Of a DNA stretch of 64,000 nucleotides, positions 16,116 through 27,568 are shown piece by piece (position 1 is the stretch's first letter; each line of letters opens with the position of its first letter). The position numbers were made by a program, and so were the translations under genes. The DNA is from Brasenia schreberi (Eukaryota; Streptophyta; Magnoliopsida; Nymphaeales; Cabombaceae): assembly GCA_036023115.1 (NCBI GenBank), contig JAYKKT010000059.1, forward strand, positions 1,702,501 through 1,766,500. The letters are read 5' to 3'. Under the pieces are notes generated by a model. That model was not told the origin of the DNA, did not search any database, and worked only from the letters and a program-made list of their open reading frames with translations.

Positions 16116-19100
16116 TCACCATATTGCCTTGGGATGGCTACGTTCAAGATTTTTCAGCATATCTTCACAAGAATTCTTTGAAACGATGTTCTCCTGACCC
16201 TGGAGTTCAACTGCAAATGAACAAGTAAATAAAGTAAATGAATATTTTAGAATCGGGTCATTGCTAATGCTCTCACCTCTTAATGGAGCAAGCAACCGTG
16301 GGACATTGAAAAGTTTCTTTTTCCTTATTGTTTCTCCCACATGAAATGCAACTATGGCTGACCTCCCTAGCACATGGTATTGCTAACCGGTTTCTCCTTG
16401 TGGCACCAATATAGTTTTCACAATGATAAGATCAAGAATCTCTCTTGTAAAACTTTAATAGCTGCATGCAATTAATTGCGATGAGATAATAAGATTCGTA
16501 TTGGTTCTTGGAATATCGGAACTTTATTCGGTAAGCTAATGGAGGCGGTAGATACTATGATTCGGAGAAAGATTCATATTCTATGTTTGCAAGACACAAA
16601 ATGGGTTCGAGAAAAAGCAAAGGAGATAGAGGATACAGGTTTTAAATTATGGTACTCATAAAGAAAAGGCTCGAAACGTGTTGGTATTATCATAAATAAA
16701 GATTTAAAGGTTAGTGTAGTAGACATACAACGATATGGTGACTGAATCATGACATTGAAATTAGTGTTAGGAGCAGAGGTTTTGAATATAGTTTGCGCTT
16801 ACGCACCCCAAATAGGACTAGAAGATAGTATAAAGACAACTTTTTGGGAAGAGTTAGATAAGGTGATTCAAAAGATTCTACAAAGGGAGATGATTTGTTT
16901 AGGAGGAGACTTAGATGGACATGTCCGTAAAGAGGCATTAGGATATCAAGGTATTCATAGAAACTTTTGTTTTGGGGATATATATGAAGAAGGTAAGGAG
17001 ATTTTAAATTTTGCTATGGCATTTGATCTCTTTATAGTAAATACTCAATACAATCTTCAAAAAACGAGATGAACATTTAATTACTTATAAGAGTGGCTTA
17101 TCACAAACACAAATTGATTACTTTATTTGTAGAAAAAAAGATAGAGCGTGTTGTAAAGATTGCAAGGTAATTCCAGGAGAAAGCTTAACCACCCAACAAG
17201 GGAGACATACATTAATCTACTGTTGAAGCGATTCACCTTTTGAGACGTCTTATGGAACATTTTAGAGAAATAAAAAAGACCTTCACATGATATTTATTGA
17301 TATAGAAAAAGCTTATGATAGGGTACCGAGGGAGGTTCTTTAGAAATCTTTGGAAAAAAGAGGTATCCCATTGACATACATTAACCTTATAAGAGACATG
17401 TATGATGGTGCAAAAACATGTGTGAGGACTCACGAAGGAATGACAGACATCTTTGAAGTTAATATTGGGTTACATCAAGGATCAACTTTAAGTCCATACT
17501 TATTTATAATGGTGTTTGATGAGTTAACAAAACATATTCAAGATGAAGTACCTTGGTGTATGTTATTTGCATATGACATTGTATTAGTGGAGTAGTCTAA
17601 AGAAAAAGTTAATAGAAAATTGAAACTATGGAGAGAAACATTAGAAAACAAAGGCCTCCGAATTAGTAGAACAAAGACAGAATATATGGAATGTAAGTTT
17701 GATCATTTGGTTACCTCAGAGGACATAGAAATTAAAATTGGGACACATTGCATCCCCCAAAAGGAAAGTTTTAAATACCTAGGGTCAATTTTTCAATGTG
17801 ATGGAAGAATTTATGGAGATGTTACGCATAGAATTAATATTGGTTGGTTAAAATGGAGAGGAGCATCAGGTATTCTTTGTGATAAGAAGATACCATTAAA
17901 GTTAAAAGGTAAATATTATAGAGCAGCAATTAGGCCTATATGTTTTATGGTTCAGAGTATTGGGCAGTTAATCATCAACATGTACAAAAGATGTCTGTGA
18001 CAGAAATGAAGATGTTGAGATGGATGAGTGGTCATACAAGAAAAGACCGTATACATAAAGAGGTTATTAGAAACAAATTAGGAATGGCACCAATAGAGGA
18101 TAAAATGAGAGAATATCGTTTAAGATGGTTTGGACATATAGAAAGAAGATCAAAAGAGGAACCTGTAAGAAGGTATGAAAAACTAAATTTGGAAAGTATT
18201 AAAAGAGCTAGAGGACGACCACAAAAGTATTGGAAAGAAACAATAAAGAATGATCTAGCTTATTATGAGTTAACTTCCAACATGGCACTGGGTAGGGATC
18301 TGTGGAAACAAAGAATCCATGTAGCTGACCCCGTCTAGTATGGGAAAAGGCTTAGTTGTTGTTGTTGAGGACAAGTAACTTGGGAATGAGAACAAAATTA
18401 AGAAGGAAATTGCCTAAAAGAGCAACTTTTGTATAGAATACATGGATTACAATTTAAAATTAAAATGAACATCACTAACTAAAGATATTTCAGGATGTTG
18501 AAACCCTTTAAAATCCTACACAATCAGTTTACAGAGAACCACAGAAGCTCCTCAAATGTCTTGTCATTTAAGGCAAGGCTCCTGGAGCCAAATGCCAGTA
18601 AACAGGCACAATTGCATGTGGCTCACACACATACACATGCGAATCTATCACCATATGCTATTACAAGTTCATGGTAAATTAACAAGCACAAATGCATGAG
18701 ATCGTAACAGATTCAATATATGTAAACCAGCCACGAGATCTTACCGATTGCTTTGTCCTTATATTTCAAATCTGACGCAGGCCTATTGTTGTTAGATAGA
18801 TGTTTCATGACCAAGGGATTTCTTCCACTAGGTCTATTCTCAACTATGGTTGAGACAGTTAATGAATCAGGTCTTCTTAGAACCTGCAAAATGATAAGAA
18901 ACATGAGACCCCTCCAAACGGACAATGCACTAGTAAATTGCATACAATATATATTGAGAAAGAGAGCTTGATTAACTTGTTCGGCTGGGTCTTTTCCAGC
19001 TTTTGTGTCATTACAGAGCCTGATGTGATGCTCTACATGGTCTGCTCGCAAATCATGCTGCTCAGCTTTATCAAACAAGGCCTGGTTCTCTGAAGAGGAA

Positions 19101-22100
19101 GATGATGCTACCTTTTCTCCATTATCATCAAGATTTGCTTCATCACATCTATTTTCATCCTTCCTAGCACAAATGGGTTGTAGGCTGGCGGATTGCACTT
19201 GAAATATTTCAGGTGGAGGACCCCGACCTTTTGAACCCCAATTTGAAACTTGACTATGCTTGTTGGGATCGTTCAAATGTATCTGGGAGTTTCTCTTGCT
19301 GATTTTGATAGATGAAGGCTTCTGAATTTTTGAAATGCTGGGCCGTGACTCTACAACTTTAGCACATGCGGTAACCTGTGATGCAGGGGAGTTTGTGCTT
19401 GAAATGGGAGGTGATGCAGAGGCGTGCAACTGCAGGTGCGGATTTTCAATCTGCTGCGATGATCGTATAGGCTGAGGCTTGTTAACTTGTGATTTCAGGA
19501 ATTTATCAGAACTACCAAGTCCAGTAGCACATCTAGGCAGATTACTGCTTGAACCAGAACCAGAATTATTCATGGATGAATTATGTGCAACCAACTTCGA
19601 AGGTAACACAGATAAGTACCTTCCCTGTGGATTAGTTGCCTGAGAAGTATCATACAAGTTAGAGTACAATGGGATAGATGAGACGATAAAATGAAAATAA
19701 ATCAAGCTTTACAAAACTAACCACATCAAAAAAACCAATCTTCGGTGATGGTCTTCGAAGCCCAGAAGGCTTCACACAATCAACTTTAGAAAGATTTGAA
19801 TTGCTTGGTGAATTAGCAGACTTGGGACAGGCAGTGGAAGAATCATCAGCTGCTGCTGCTGGTGATGCCATATTTACACAAGAAAATTTGTCAGCCGGGT
19901 AGGTATGCACATTAGAAGAGTGAGAGCCATTTGTGCCAGTCATTCCAGTGAAGGGACGAGAGCTAATTCTAGTGATGCCTTTCAACCTGTGAGATGCCCT
20001 ATAACTGCAGGTTGATGAAGAAGAATCTGATGACATACTATCAATAGATCTTACAGGAGATACACTCCGACAAAGCTTGGAATTAGATGAAATATGTGCC
20101 GATAGAATATCATTTCTGGTCTCCTTCTTAAATCTTGCGCCTTTAACTGACATATTTTCACTTGAATCAGATGAGATGCTAGCCAATATTTCAAGTGATG
20201 AAGCAGAATCTGGAACTTGTTTCTTTCCAGAACTGGGAGATCTTGGTGAGGGCTTAGCCATCGGAGTGCATGAGCCTATTAAACGAAGATGATGTGATAG
20301 TATATTCACCATACAATCATGCGACAACCACTTTGTAGCATTACTCGTGAAATCCTAAGAACAAATTGCATACAATTGTTACCTTGAGCAGCTTTCTGGG
20401 TAGCCCTTCTCAGACTTTTAGAAGCCACTAAAATTTTCTTTTCTGCTGCAGCTGAGACAGGAGTACAGCCTTTTGCTAAAGTCTTTGGAGGCTTCATAGA
20501 TGGCTTACATTCCTTTCCATTGTCTTTGACAGACTAAAGAAAGAGAAAACATTGATTAGCATCAGTCAATGGGGAAAAAATCCCAGATTTAGTTACAAAC
20601 AAGTGGCAGTCATATATACTATATACTATGTAATATAGTTACGTTATTACCTCACCCACGTCCATAGGGATTTTCTCAGATTTCTGCCTGGAAGCACTGT
20701 GACTCTTTGGATTAAGCAACTTCTTGACCTATCATATTGAAATCAACCATACTATTAAGTTGCAATGATAATAAAATAATAATAAAAATAAAGCATATCA
20801 ACGGTCGATATGTGAAAAAGATGTTCATGATAGAAATGAAAATGTTAAGACGGATATGTGGCCATACAAGAAAAGATCATAGCAAACTATATTTGTAAAG
20901 TTATTAGAGAAAAAGTTAGAACACCGGTACAAGATAAGATGAGAGAGACGCGTTTAGTATGGTACATGACCAAATAAGCTCAAGTACGGTGTAAGAAACT
21001 AAATAGTGAGCATTTTAAAAGACTGAGAGCAAGACCATGGAAGTGTTGAAAGAAGCTAATATGGTATTACTTTTCTACAGATAGATGGCACAAGATCAAG
21101 CGCTAAAGCATCAAAGAGCACACGTAGCTGCAACCCCAAAGAGAACTTACCCTAGTATTAGCATCCAAGTCTGACTTGCCTGCAACACCAAAGAGACAAA
21201 TGCATGAAATTAAGTGATTTGAGAGATCTAGAACGAAAGAAAGACTATTAAAGCCCTTCACTGCCTTCGGGAGAAAATAAAGGAAAAATTGGATTTTATC
21301 TCCGTCATTGGTATATATGTTTTCATACTTTCTATCTTCTCACGATAATCATACTTACAGATAAATTCGTCTTCTGCAGAGGCAGTCCTGCTATTAGCAA
21401 TAGATGGCAAACAGGAATCATTGTTTGTTCCGCCCCCTTCAGATTCTCTACCGATTAACATCTGTTTAAACAAGTCAACTTCAAGGTCTTTAAGGGCCAA
21501 GGTCTCACTTTCCACAGGAACTCCTGACTCAGCTAAACTTTGGCTATCTTCTGAAATTTCAGGCAAAATATGTGGTTCGGTTCTCTTGAATGTCTTATTC
21601 AGAATTGACAATTCTTCACAGTTAAGAACTCCTGGAATTCCATATTAGAAAAATGACTTGTGAAAAATGATGAACTGAGCTACTACAAACAAAGAAGGTT
21701 ATGCAGATAGGTACCTTCACTTGTGAAGAAAGCACTATCCCAAGCTAAACTTTTCCTCAAGTTATACCTTCCAACTTTCAGCTCCCTATTTGGTTCCAAG
21801 GACCAGGAAGATGCAGGTGATTTTCCACATGTGTCTTCATGAGTTCCCTGTGAATGGATCGGCTTAACTAAACTCTCTTCATCTGAATCGTCCACTTGAT
21901 CTACAATATCAATCACATCAAAGAATCACCTTATATGGGAGCATACTCAACAATGAGCCCCCTAACAAAGCTATTTTACTGGCAGTTTTATTTACGTTTA
22001 GGGCATGTTTTACAAACACTAAATATGTAATGAAAAAACTCACGGGCCTATATTTTAGTTAACCTGGAGACAAAGTAAGAAAACATGAGATGATATCAAG

Positions 22101-25100
22101 GCTCCATAACTTCTCAAAATGGTTACCATCAATGCAAAGATTACTAAATTTTTCAGAAAAGATAATTCCAGATTAGACTATATTTCATGAGTCGCTTATG
22201 AAGAAATGGGAGAAGAGGCCATAACAATGTTACTATGAAAGTTTAAGTCATCATGACACTGTTTTGTTTTAAGTCCTTCATCTGCCAGTTCATGCTGACT
22301 GGATTATAGTTCATCAGGCTCTTGTAAAAAGAGTTGGGAGAGGGAGAACTTCATTATTTATGCAAGTTTATTGCATCACAGAGCACCTTTTGAATGCCTT
22401 TATGTGCAATTCATCCTATCTAAACTGAAGTGGATATTGTAAAACCCTATGGAAAGGAAGCATGCAGTTGCATTAACTTGATGTATATGAAACCACACTA
22501 TTGCACTCATGAAATATAAAAGAAAAGGTTCCTTTTCTAGAAATAATCTTCAAGAGGCAAAAGAATCCACAAGAGGGAAGTTGCTTTAAATCTCACAATG
22601 AGATCTAATGGAACAAAAGTGTGAAGAGTAGAATTTTACATTGTCACCATTGTGTACACCATCACTACAAAGAGTATGACATGCAAATTTATAAAATCAT
22701 GGGCAATTGATTGTCACACAGACAAAGAGAGTGTGTGTGTGCGTAAAGTTGGCGTAATATGAATGTTATGGATCTTGAATGTTGGTGACAGAACTGGAAT
22801 AAGAAGATGAAGTTAGCAGGAGATTTTCACCGAGACTAAATAACATAGAAGGAACATGGATGCATCACTAACGTCATCAATCTCTTTATGAGTTACATCG
22901 CTTTTTCCCAAATTTGGCAGCTGATCAGAAGTTCTCTGTTGGTCAGATAATTGAGGTTTATGATCCCAAGCACACGTTGGTGCAAGAACCCACAAAAGGA
23001 GACTTTTCTCGCCCTTCCTGTCTCATCATCTAAAGTGGACTTGGAATTCGCAAAAGGTGCACACTATGTTGCACGGCGACTTTACCCATATCCGGTATGT
23101 ACCGGGTACGCGTATGGATACGTCTCATACGTATCCATAAGCCAAATGGCATACCGGTACGTATTTGTTTATACCGATACGCATACCCAGATTTGGGTAC
23201 GTCACGTACCGGTACCAGGTACGTGAATGGATCAGGTTGAACTGGAAATATAGATCCGATTTACTAGAAGTGACCCGAACCCAACACAGTTCGACTCCCT
23301 TACCAAGATGCTATAACTGTCCGGACTTGTTGGCCCGTCGGAGACATGCTCTAGCTCTGGTCGACCCTTGCCGACGACAAGCCCCACTTCCGCCACTTGG
23401 AGATCTTCGCGCAATCCTTCGAAGACGAAGTCGTTGTCATCTTCCTTAACCCCAACAATGGTATTTATGGGTCCTTTATTTTTATTGACTCACTGAATAT
23501 GGGGGTTTAGCTGACCCCGTTTAGTATGGGAAAAGGCTTAGTTGTTGTTGTTGTTGTACTGAATATGGGGGTTTATCTCTTGTTTCTTCATTTCATCCTT
23601 TTCTGAAGACTTCCATTCTGTGAATTGCCTGTTAATATGAAGGAATTGAAGTCATTGGGGTTGTGTTAAGGATGTAATAAGTTAGGGCTTGTAGGAGTTC
23701 GACGGGTTTTTGTTGTCTATTTATGAATTTGGATTCGGTCACGTTTGAGAGTCGGATTTTGTGTACGGGGCATGCTAGTTTGCTTCCTCTTTTGATCTTC
23801 ATATTGATGTACATAGTTACTTTGGTTTGCATGGTTTGAATGGGATTTTGGTTATGCATCGTGTGACGGGCAGCTTAAGATTTCCATAGTTACTTTCGTG
23901 GTGATTGTTTTTGCTTAGGATGGATTTGAGTGTGTTTGTGGTAAGGGTGACAAATATTCTTCTGAATTTTCCTTCGTTGAACTTTAGGGTGGAGTTGGAT
24001 TGGAATGAATTCGAGGGAAAGAGTATTGTTTCTAGTTACCTTCTAACTCAGATGCTCATGTTTGGATTTCACTTTATCTTGATAGTCTGAATCCTCAATT
24101 CTCAAAGTTCTATGTTCAGATTTCCATCCTCCCCAAGTAGCAACTTCAATTCCACCCACTGGTACAAAATATGGCAGGCATCAATACCATAACTTCCAAG
24201 CTTGGAGACATAAAAAGATGTATATAAAATATGGGAGTGAATTGTCTAGAATTTTTCAAGAACTTCTGTTGTTGCTTTCTCAATTTCTTTTCTGCTAAAT
24301 GATGCTTATAGGCTGTCCTCTGCATGTGAAGGTTGATCTTCTGCTTATTCTGGAGAGGCCTTGAGCTAATTCTGTGAACTAAGTACAAGGAAAAAGCCTT
24401 TCAGCTGACAATGTTTTTTTTTGCCTTCATTTGCACAGGGCCATCACAAGGAAATGGTGATTGCATTTTCTGTATTTTCCTTTCCATTTCTTCATCAACT
24501 TCCGTATGTTATTACCTACTCTAGTTACTTTTATTAATGTGACAAAAGAAAGAAAACAAAGTAGACATTGTAATTGGTCATTTATGATGATTAATCAGAT
24601 TACATTTATGAAATAGGGAATTATCAGGGATCCTCATAGTGTGTTGTAGGCTTGGACACTGAATTCATGTGGAGAAGTCGTTCATAAACAAAAGCCTATT
24701 GCTATTGACTTCATATTTCATGGAGAAATTTCTGGCTCATCCTCAAATGGATTTATTTCTCTTCTTGCTTCTTTGTTCCCTTTTTAAAGATGATAGTGAA
24801 GGAAATACTGAGATCGAGACTGTTGGAGTTTGAAACAAAATGTATTTAGATTCAAAGATATTGTGTTTAGAATATGAATTTTGATACAAACTTGCAACTT
24901 TTTTGTCTTGATATGAATATGTAATATTCTCTTGGAATGATATTGTTTCATAATTCATTGTATCCAAGTTTGTGTTTGGTGAACTATGTAATACGAGTTT
25001 ATGTTTGGTAAACTATGTAATACGCGTTTGTTGTGAGTTTATGTAATATGTAGGAAGACCGCATTGCGAAGTATGTATTGGTCAACTATGTAATACGAGT

Positions 25101-26770
25101 TTAAAACAGGTGCATATTATAATCACCTTCATTTGATTACACCTTTTTCATTGATTTTGAGCTAACTTCATGAAAATCATTCACATATTAAGATGGATGT
25201 GCGAGACATGCATAGCTTTCAATCTATTTTGTGATTGACAAAGGTCTCTATCTCTTCATTACTTCTTTTTGCATATGTTGGTCTTGCTTATATATTGTTG
25301 TGACTTCATTATTCTGATTTATGATATTCTTGAAATAATGCTTCTTCCGGGACTCTTGATTCTCTTATGGTAAGCACTGCAATAATGGAGATCGCCTTTT
25401 ATGCTGGTTTGAGATCTTCCCTTACAAATTCAATTGACGACTTCTGGTATGTGTTTGTTGTTTAATTGTTCTTACTTTGAAAAAGAATATAAATGACATT
25501 CTCATAGTTAGAATACAATTATTCTCAAACACTAGAATGCTCTTTAAAATATAGAATGCTCTATATAATTGTGTGTCTATATATATTTATGTAATTTTTT
25601 TATATTTTTTAATAGTGGCATACCCGTGCCTTAGTTTTTTATAAAATTGCGTACCCCATACCCATACCGGGTACCAGTACCGTACCCGTATCCATGCAAC
25701 ATAGGGTGCACATGTTCTAGATGAGTAACTGTGAAAGCAAAGCACCACCGTAATATATATTTCTCAGTAATGAATTCCAGCGCAGAACCTGAAAAATTCC
25801 CTAGGCCATCTATGAATTGCCCAAGTAAAAGTTCTGGTGAACGGTGAATAAATCCATCCTGCTCAGAAGAACGATTACTTCGAAACCCAATATGGTACTT
25901 TTCCATGTTCTGCCAATAGTACCTATGTTTTCCCTGTCACACGATAGTAATTTTCCACATTTGAATTCTCGCTACCTTGTTCACGTAAACTTTCTACGTT
26001 AACTGTCACCTGGGTGATTGCCTGCAAGCAGGAGATTATATAATAACTTTAATGTGTAGAAGAACGAGCATTCTACAGGAATAACGGGTCCGATTCCTAG
26101 CCAATAAAACAAAATTAAGCTGCCACCTGTACTTCACATGACCACGAAAAAAACCCAAAACAATATTAGGGGGAATTGATGGTTAGGAGAGAAATCTCTG
26201 AACCCAAGACTCTCAAAAGAAGCAAATACGCTGATGTTGCATCCGATAAAGCCCTCAAAGCGCTTGTACGAAATAATCTGTTTCACACAGCGAATCAGAT
26301 CCTTGAGTTAAATTGAACCAGCAATTGGGTGCGACCACCACCCACAATGGAGTATGCACCAGAAATCCCATGATCCCATCACCACAATTGATTTCAAAAT
26401 GCAAGAAAGCAATTATTTCCGATCAAAATCATTAAATAACCCACAAATCTTTCACTATACAAAAGAAAGAATTTCCTCAAAGGAAGATCACCAACATGGC
26501 AATCTTTTCCGAACAGCAAACTCCATAAAGAACATAGCAAGGAAGAGGGCAAAAACAATTCACAAAGAGAGGAAAGCTTTTTGACCTGTTCTTGTTGTGT
26601 GGGTGAGGAGAGAGAGAGAGAGGATTACCGAAGGAGATGGGGAAGACGAAAGAGGCGGAAGGGGAGAAAATGAGGCTGTCGTCCTCAGAGGAGACGTCGA
26701 TGAGGGAAAGCTTTTCCATCTCCAGCCTCCTCTTTCCCTCCTGCAGCAACACTTGCTGCCTCAGGTCCAT
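16116..26770 (-). CDS. serine-rich plant protein, 'unc-89-like' annotated family
   Basis: A long multi-exon gene. The well-supported 3' part has ten exons in matching phase: 21900-21715, 21631-21359, 21179-21151, 20728-20651, 20533-20383, 20275-19722, 19639-18977, 18883-18745, 16366-16277, 16210-16116, together 752 codons plus stop. Exon 1 is probably 26770-26629 (MDLRQQVLLQEGKRRLEMEKL, then IDVSSEDDSL). Exons between 26.6 and 21.9 kb are unresolved; candidates lie near 25.8 kb and 22.9-23.05 kb. Signature motifs are YNLRKSLAWDSAFFTSEG, followed across an intron by VLNCEELSILN, and SGLRRPSPKIGFFDV. I associate these, from memory, with plant proteins auto-named unc-89-like; the molecular function is not known to me. 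The rest is Ser-rich and low-complexity. I did not find the C-terminal block I would expect, so the last two exons are less certain. Introns carry a LINE (16.5-18.4 kb), a LINE fragment (20.8-21.1 kb) and a hAT-like element (23.1-25.7 kb); the last may break the gene. Confidence 0.7.
16492..18368 (+). mobile_element. RTE-type LINE, internally deleted and dead
   Basis: It begins with an endonuclease start (IRIGSWNIGTL, then LQDTKWV), keeps endonuclease sequence to about 17.2 kb, then jumps to the middle of the reverse transcriptase (HMIFIDIEKAYDRVP at 17.29 kb). The element continues to the C-terminal MLRWMSGHTRKDRIHKEV block and the family 3' end, 'gaccccgtctagtatggg' plus GTT repeats. The catalytic FADD motif reads FAYD (near 17.57 kb), and several in-frame stops are present. 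It lies in the 2.4-kb penultimate intron of the minus-strand serine-rich gene, antisense to it. Confidence 0.9.
20812..21138 (+). mobile_element. RTE-type LINE 3' fragment
   Basis: Matches the C-terminal region of the LINE at 16.5 kb ('gaaatgaaaatgttaagacg', then 'ccatacaagaaaagatcat'), with many substitutions and indels. It sits in an intron of the serine-rich gene, 12 bp before the 29-nt exon at 21151-21179, and has lost the usual GTT tail. Confidence 0.75.
23064..25704 (+). mobile_element. hAT-like non-autonomous DNA transposon, copy 1
   Basis: Terminal inverted repeats CTATGTTGCACGG (left) and CTATGTTGCATGG (right, reverse strand) are flanked by a perfect 8-bp duplication, ggtgcaca (23056-23063 and 25705-25712). 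An 8-bp duplication is the hAT superfamily rule. Both ends carry dense GTACCGGTACG-type subterminal repeats, about 180 bp on the left and 60 bp on the right. The 2.64-kb interior has no transposase. Its right half (25.13-25.70 kb) is shared with copy 2 at 43.8 kb in inverted orientation. It interrupts the serine-rich gene on the minus strand. Confidence 0.8.
23510..23557 (+). mobile_element. 48-bp RTE LINE tail insertion
   Basis: Only the last 48 bp of the LINE are present ('gaccccgtttagtatggg', then GTT repeats), bounded by an exact 18-bp target-site duplication, actgaatatgggggttta, at 23492-23509 and 23558-23575. It landed inside hAT-like copy 1, so it is younger than that element. Confidence 0.92.
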
Positions 26771-27118
26771 TTCCCGCAAACTTCGATTCTTAGGAAAACC
26801 CTTTCCGACGGTTTCTCACATGCGGCGAGGCACGAGACCAGGAGACGACGTCGCGCTCTCGGAAACCGCAACAATTTCTCGCCAAAGGCAGCAGCAAAGA
26901 ACAACTCACCAGAAACGGTTATCGAAGAATTAATGGCCGTCGATCCCACACACACACGGAGCAACGTTACTTGTTTGTTTCTCTTTCAAACTAGAAAAAA
27001 GAGCGGGAAATTATAAAGAAAAAAACAAAAATATTTAGAGAAAGAAAATAATAGGAAAATGAAAACCTCAATTATTGGTCTCGTCGTGTTCTGAGAAAAA
27101 TGAAAACCTCAATTAGAC
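26771..27118. other. 5' flank of the serine-rich gene
   Basis: Upstream (minus-strand) side of the probable first exon. It contains a short CA run at 26949-26957 and AT-rich sequence after 27.0 kb. No promoter motif stands out clearly. Confidence 0.35.
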
Positions 27119-27370
27119 ACAGCGGGTTCCGGTTTGCTTCAAACCATAAACCGTAACCAAATCAGATCGCAACCAGATCCGATTACAATCCAATCTCATC
27201 AGTTCACGCCCCATTTGAACCAAAAATAAGATTAAGAAAACTCTTCGAAGATCCAGTTCCCATGGTTCAGTTACGATTCTGGATATGCTAACAGGTTTCC
27301 AGTTAGGAATAGTTCAGGCTGGTTCGGTTCAGATTGGCACCAACAGGCCGGCAACAAACCGGCCACGTCT
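27119..27370. repeat. GGTTCC-rich element, copy 2
   Basis: Repeated GGTTCCGG, GGTTCGGTTC and complementary CCGATT/AACC motifs resemble 2270-2575 and 40345-40640. Termini could not be fixed. Confidence 0.4.
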
Positions 27371-27568
27371 AGTTGCCATTGTGGGTGGTAACCAAACTGA
27401 ACAGACCGAACAGGGTCAGCTCGTGTTCAGCTCTTTGCCCATATAAAGCTGGTACCTTTACGAATAAATTGTGTTTAACCATGTTTTCGTGTATGCTTGT
27501 TGCTTTCCTAAAGAACCAAATTCAAACAGAGTTGAGTTTGAACCCATTTAGTCATGAATTCAAACATG

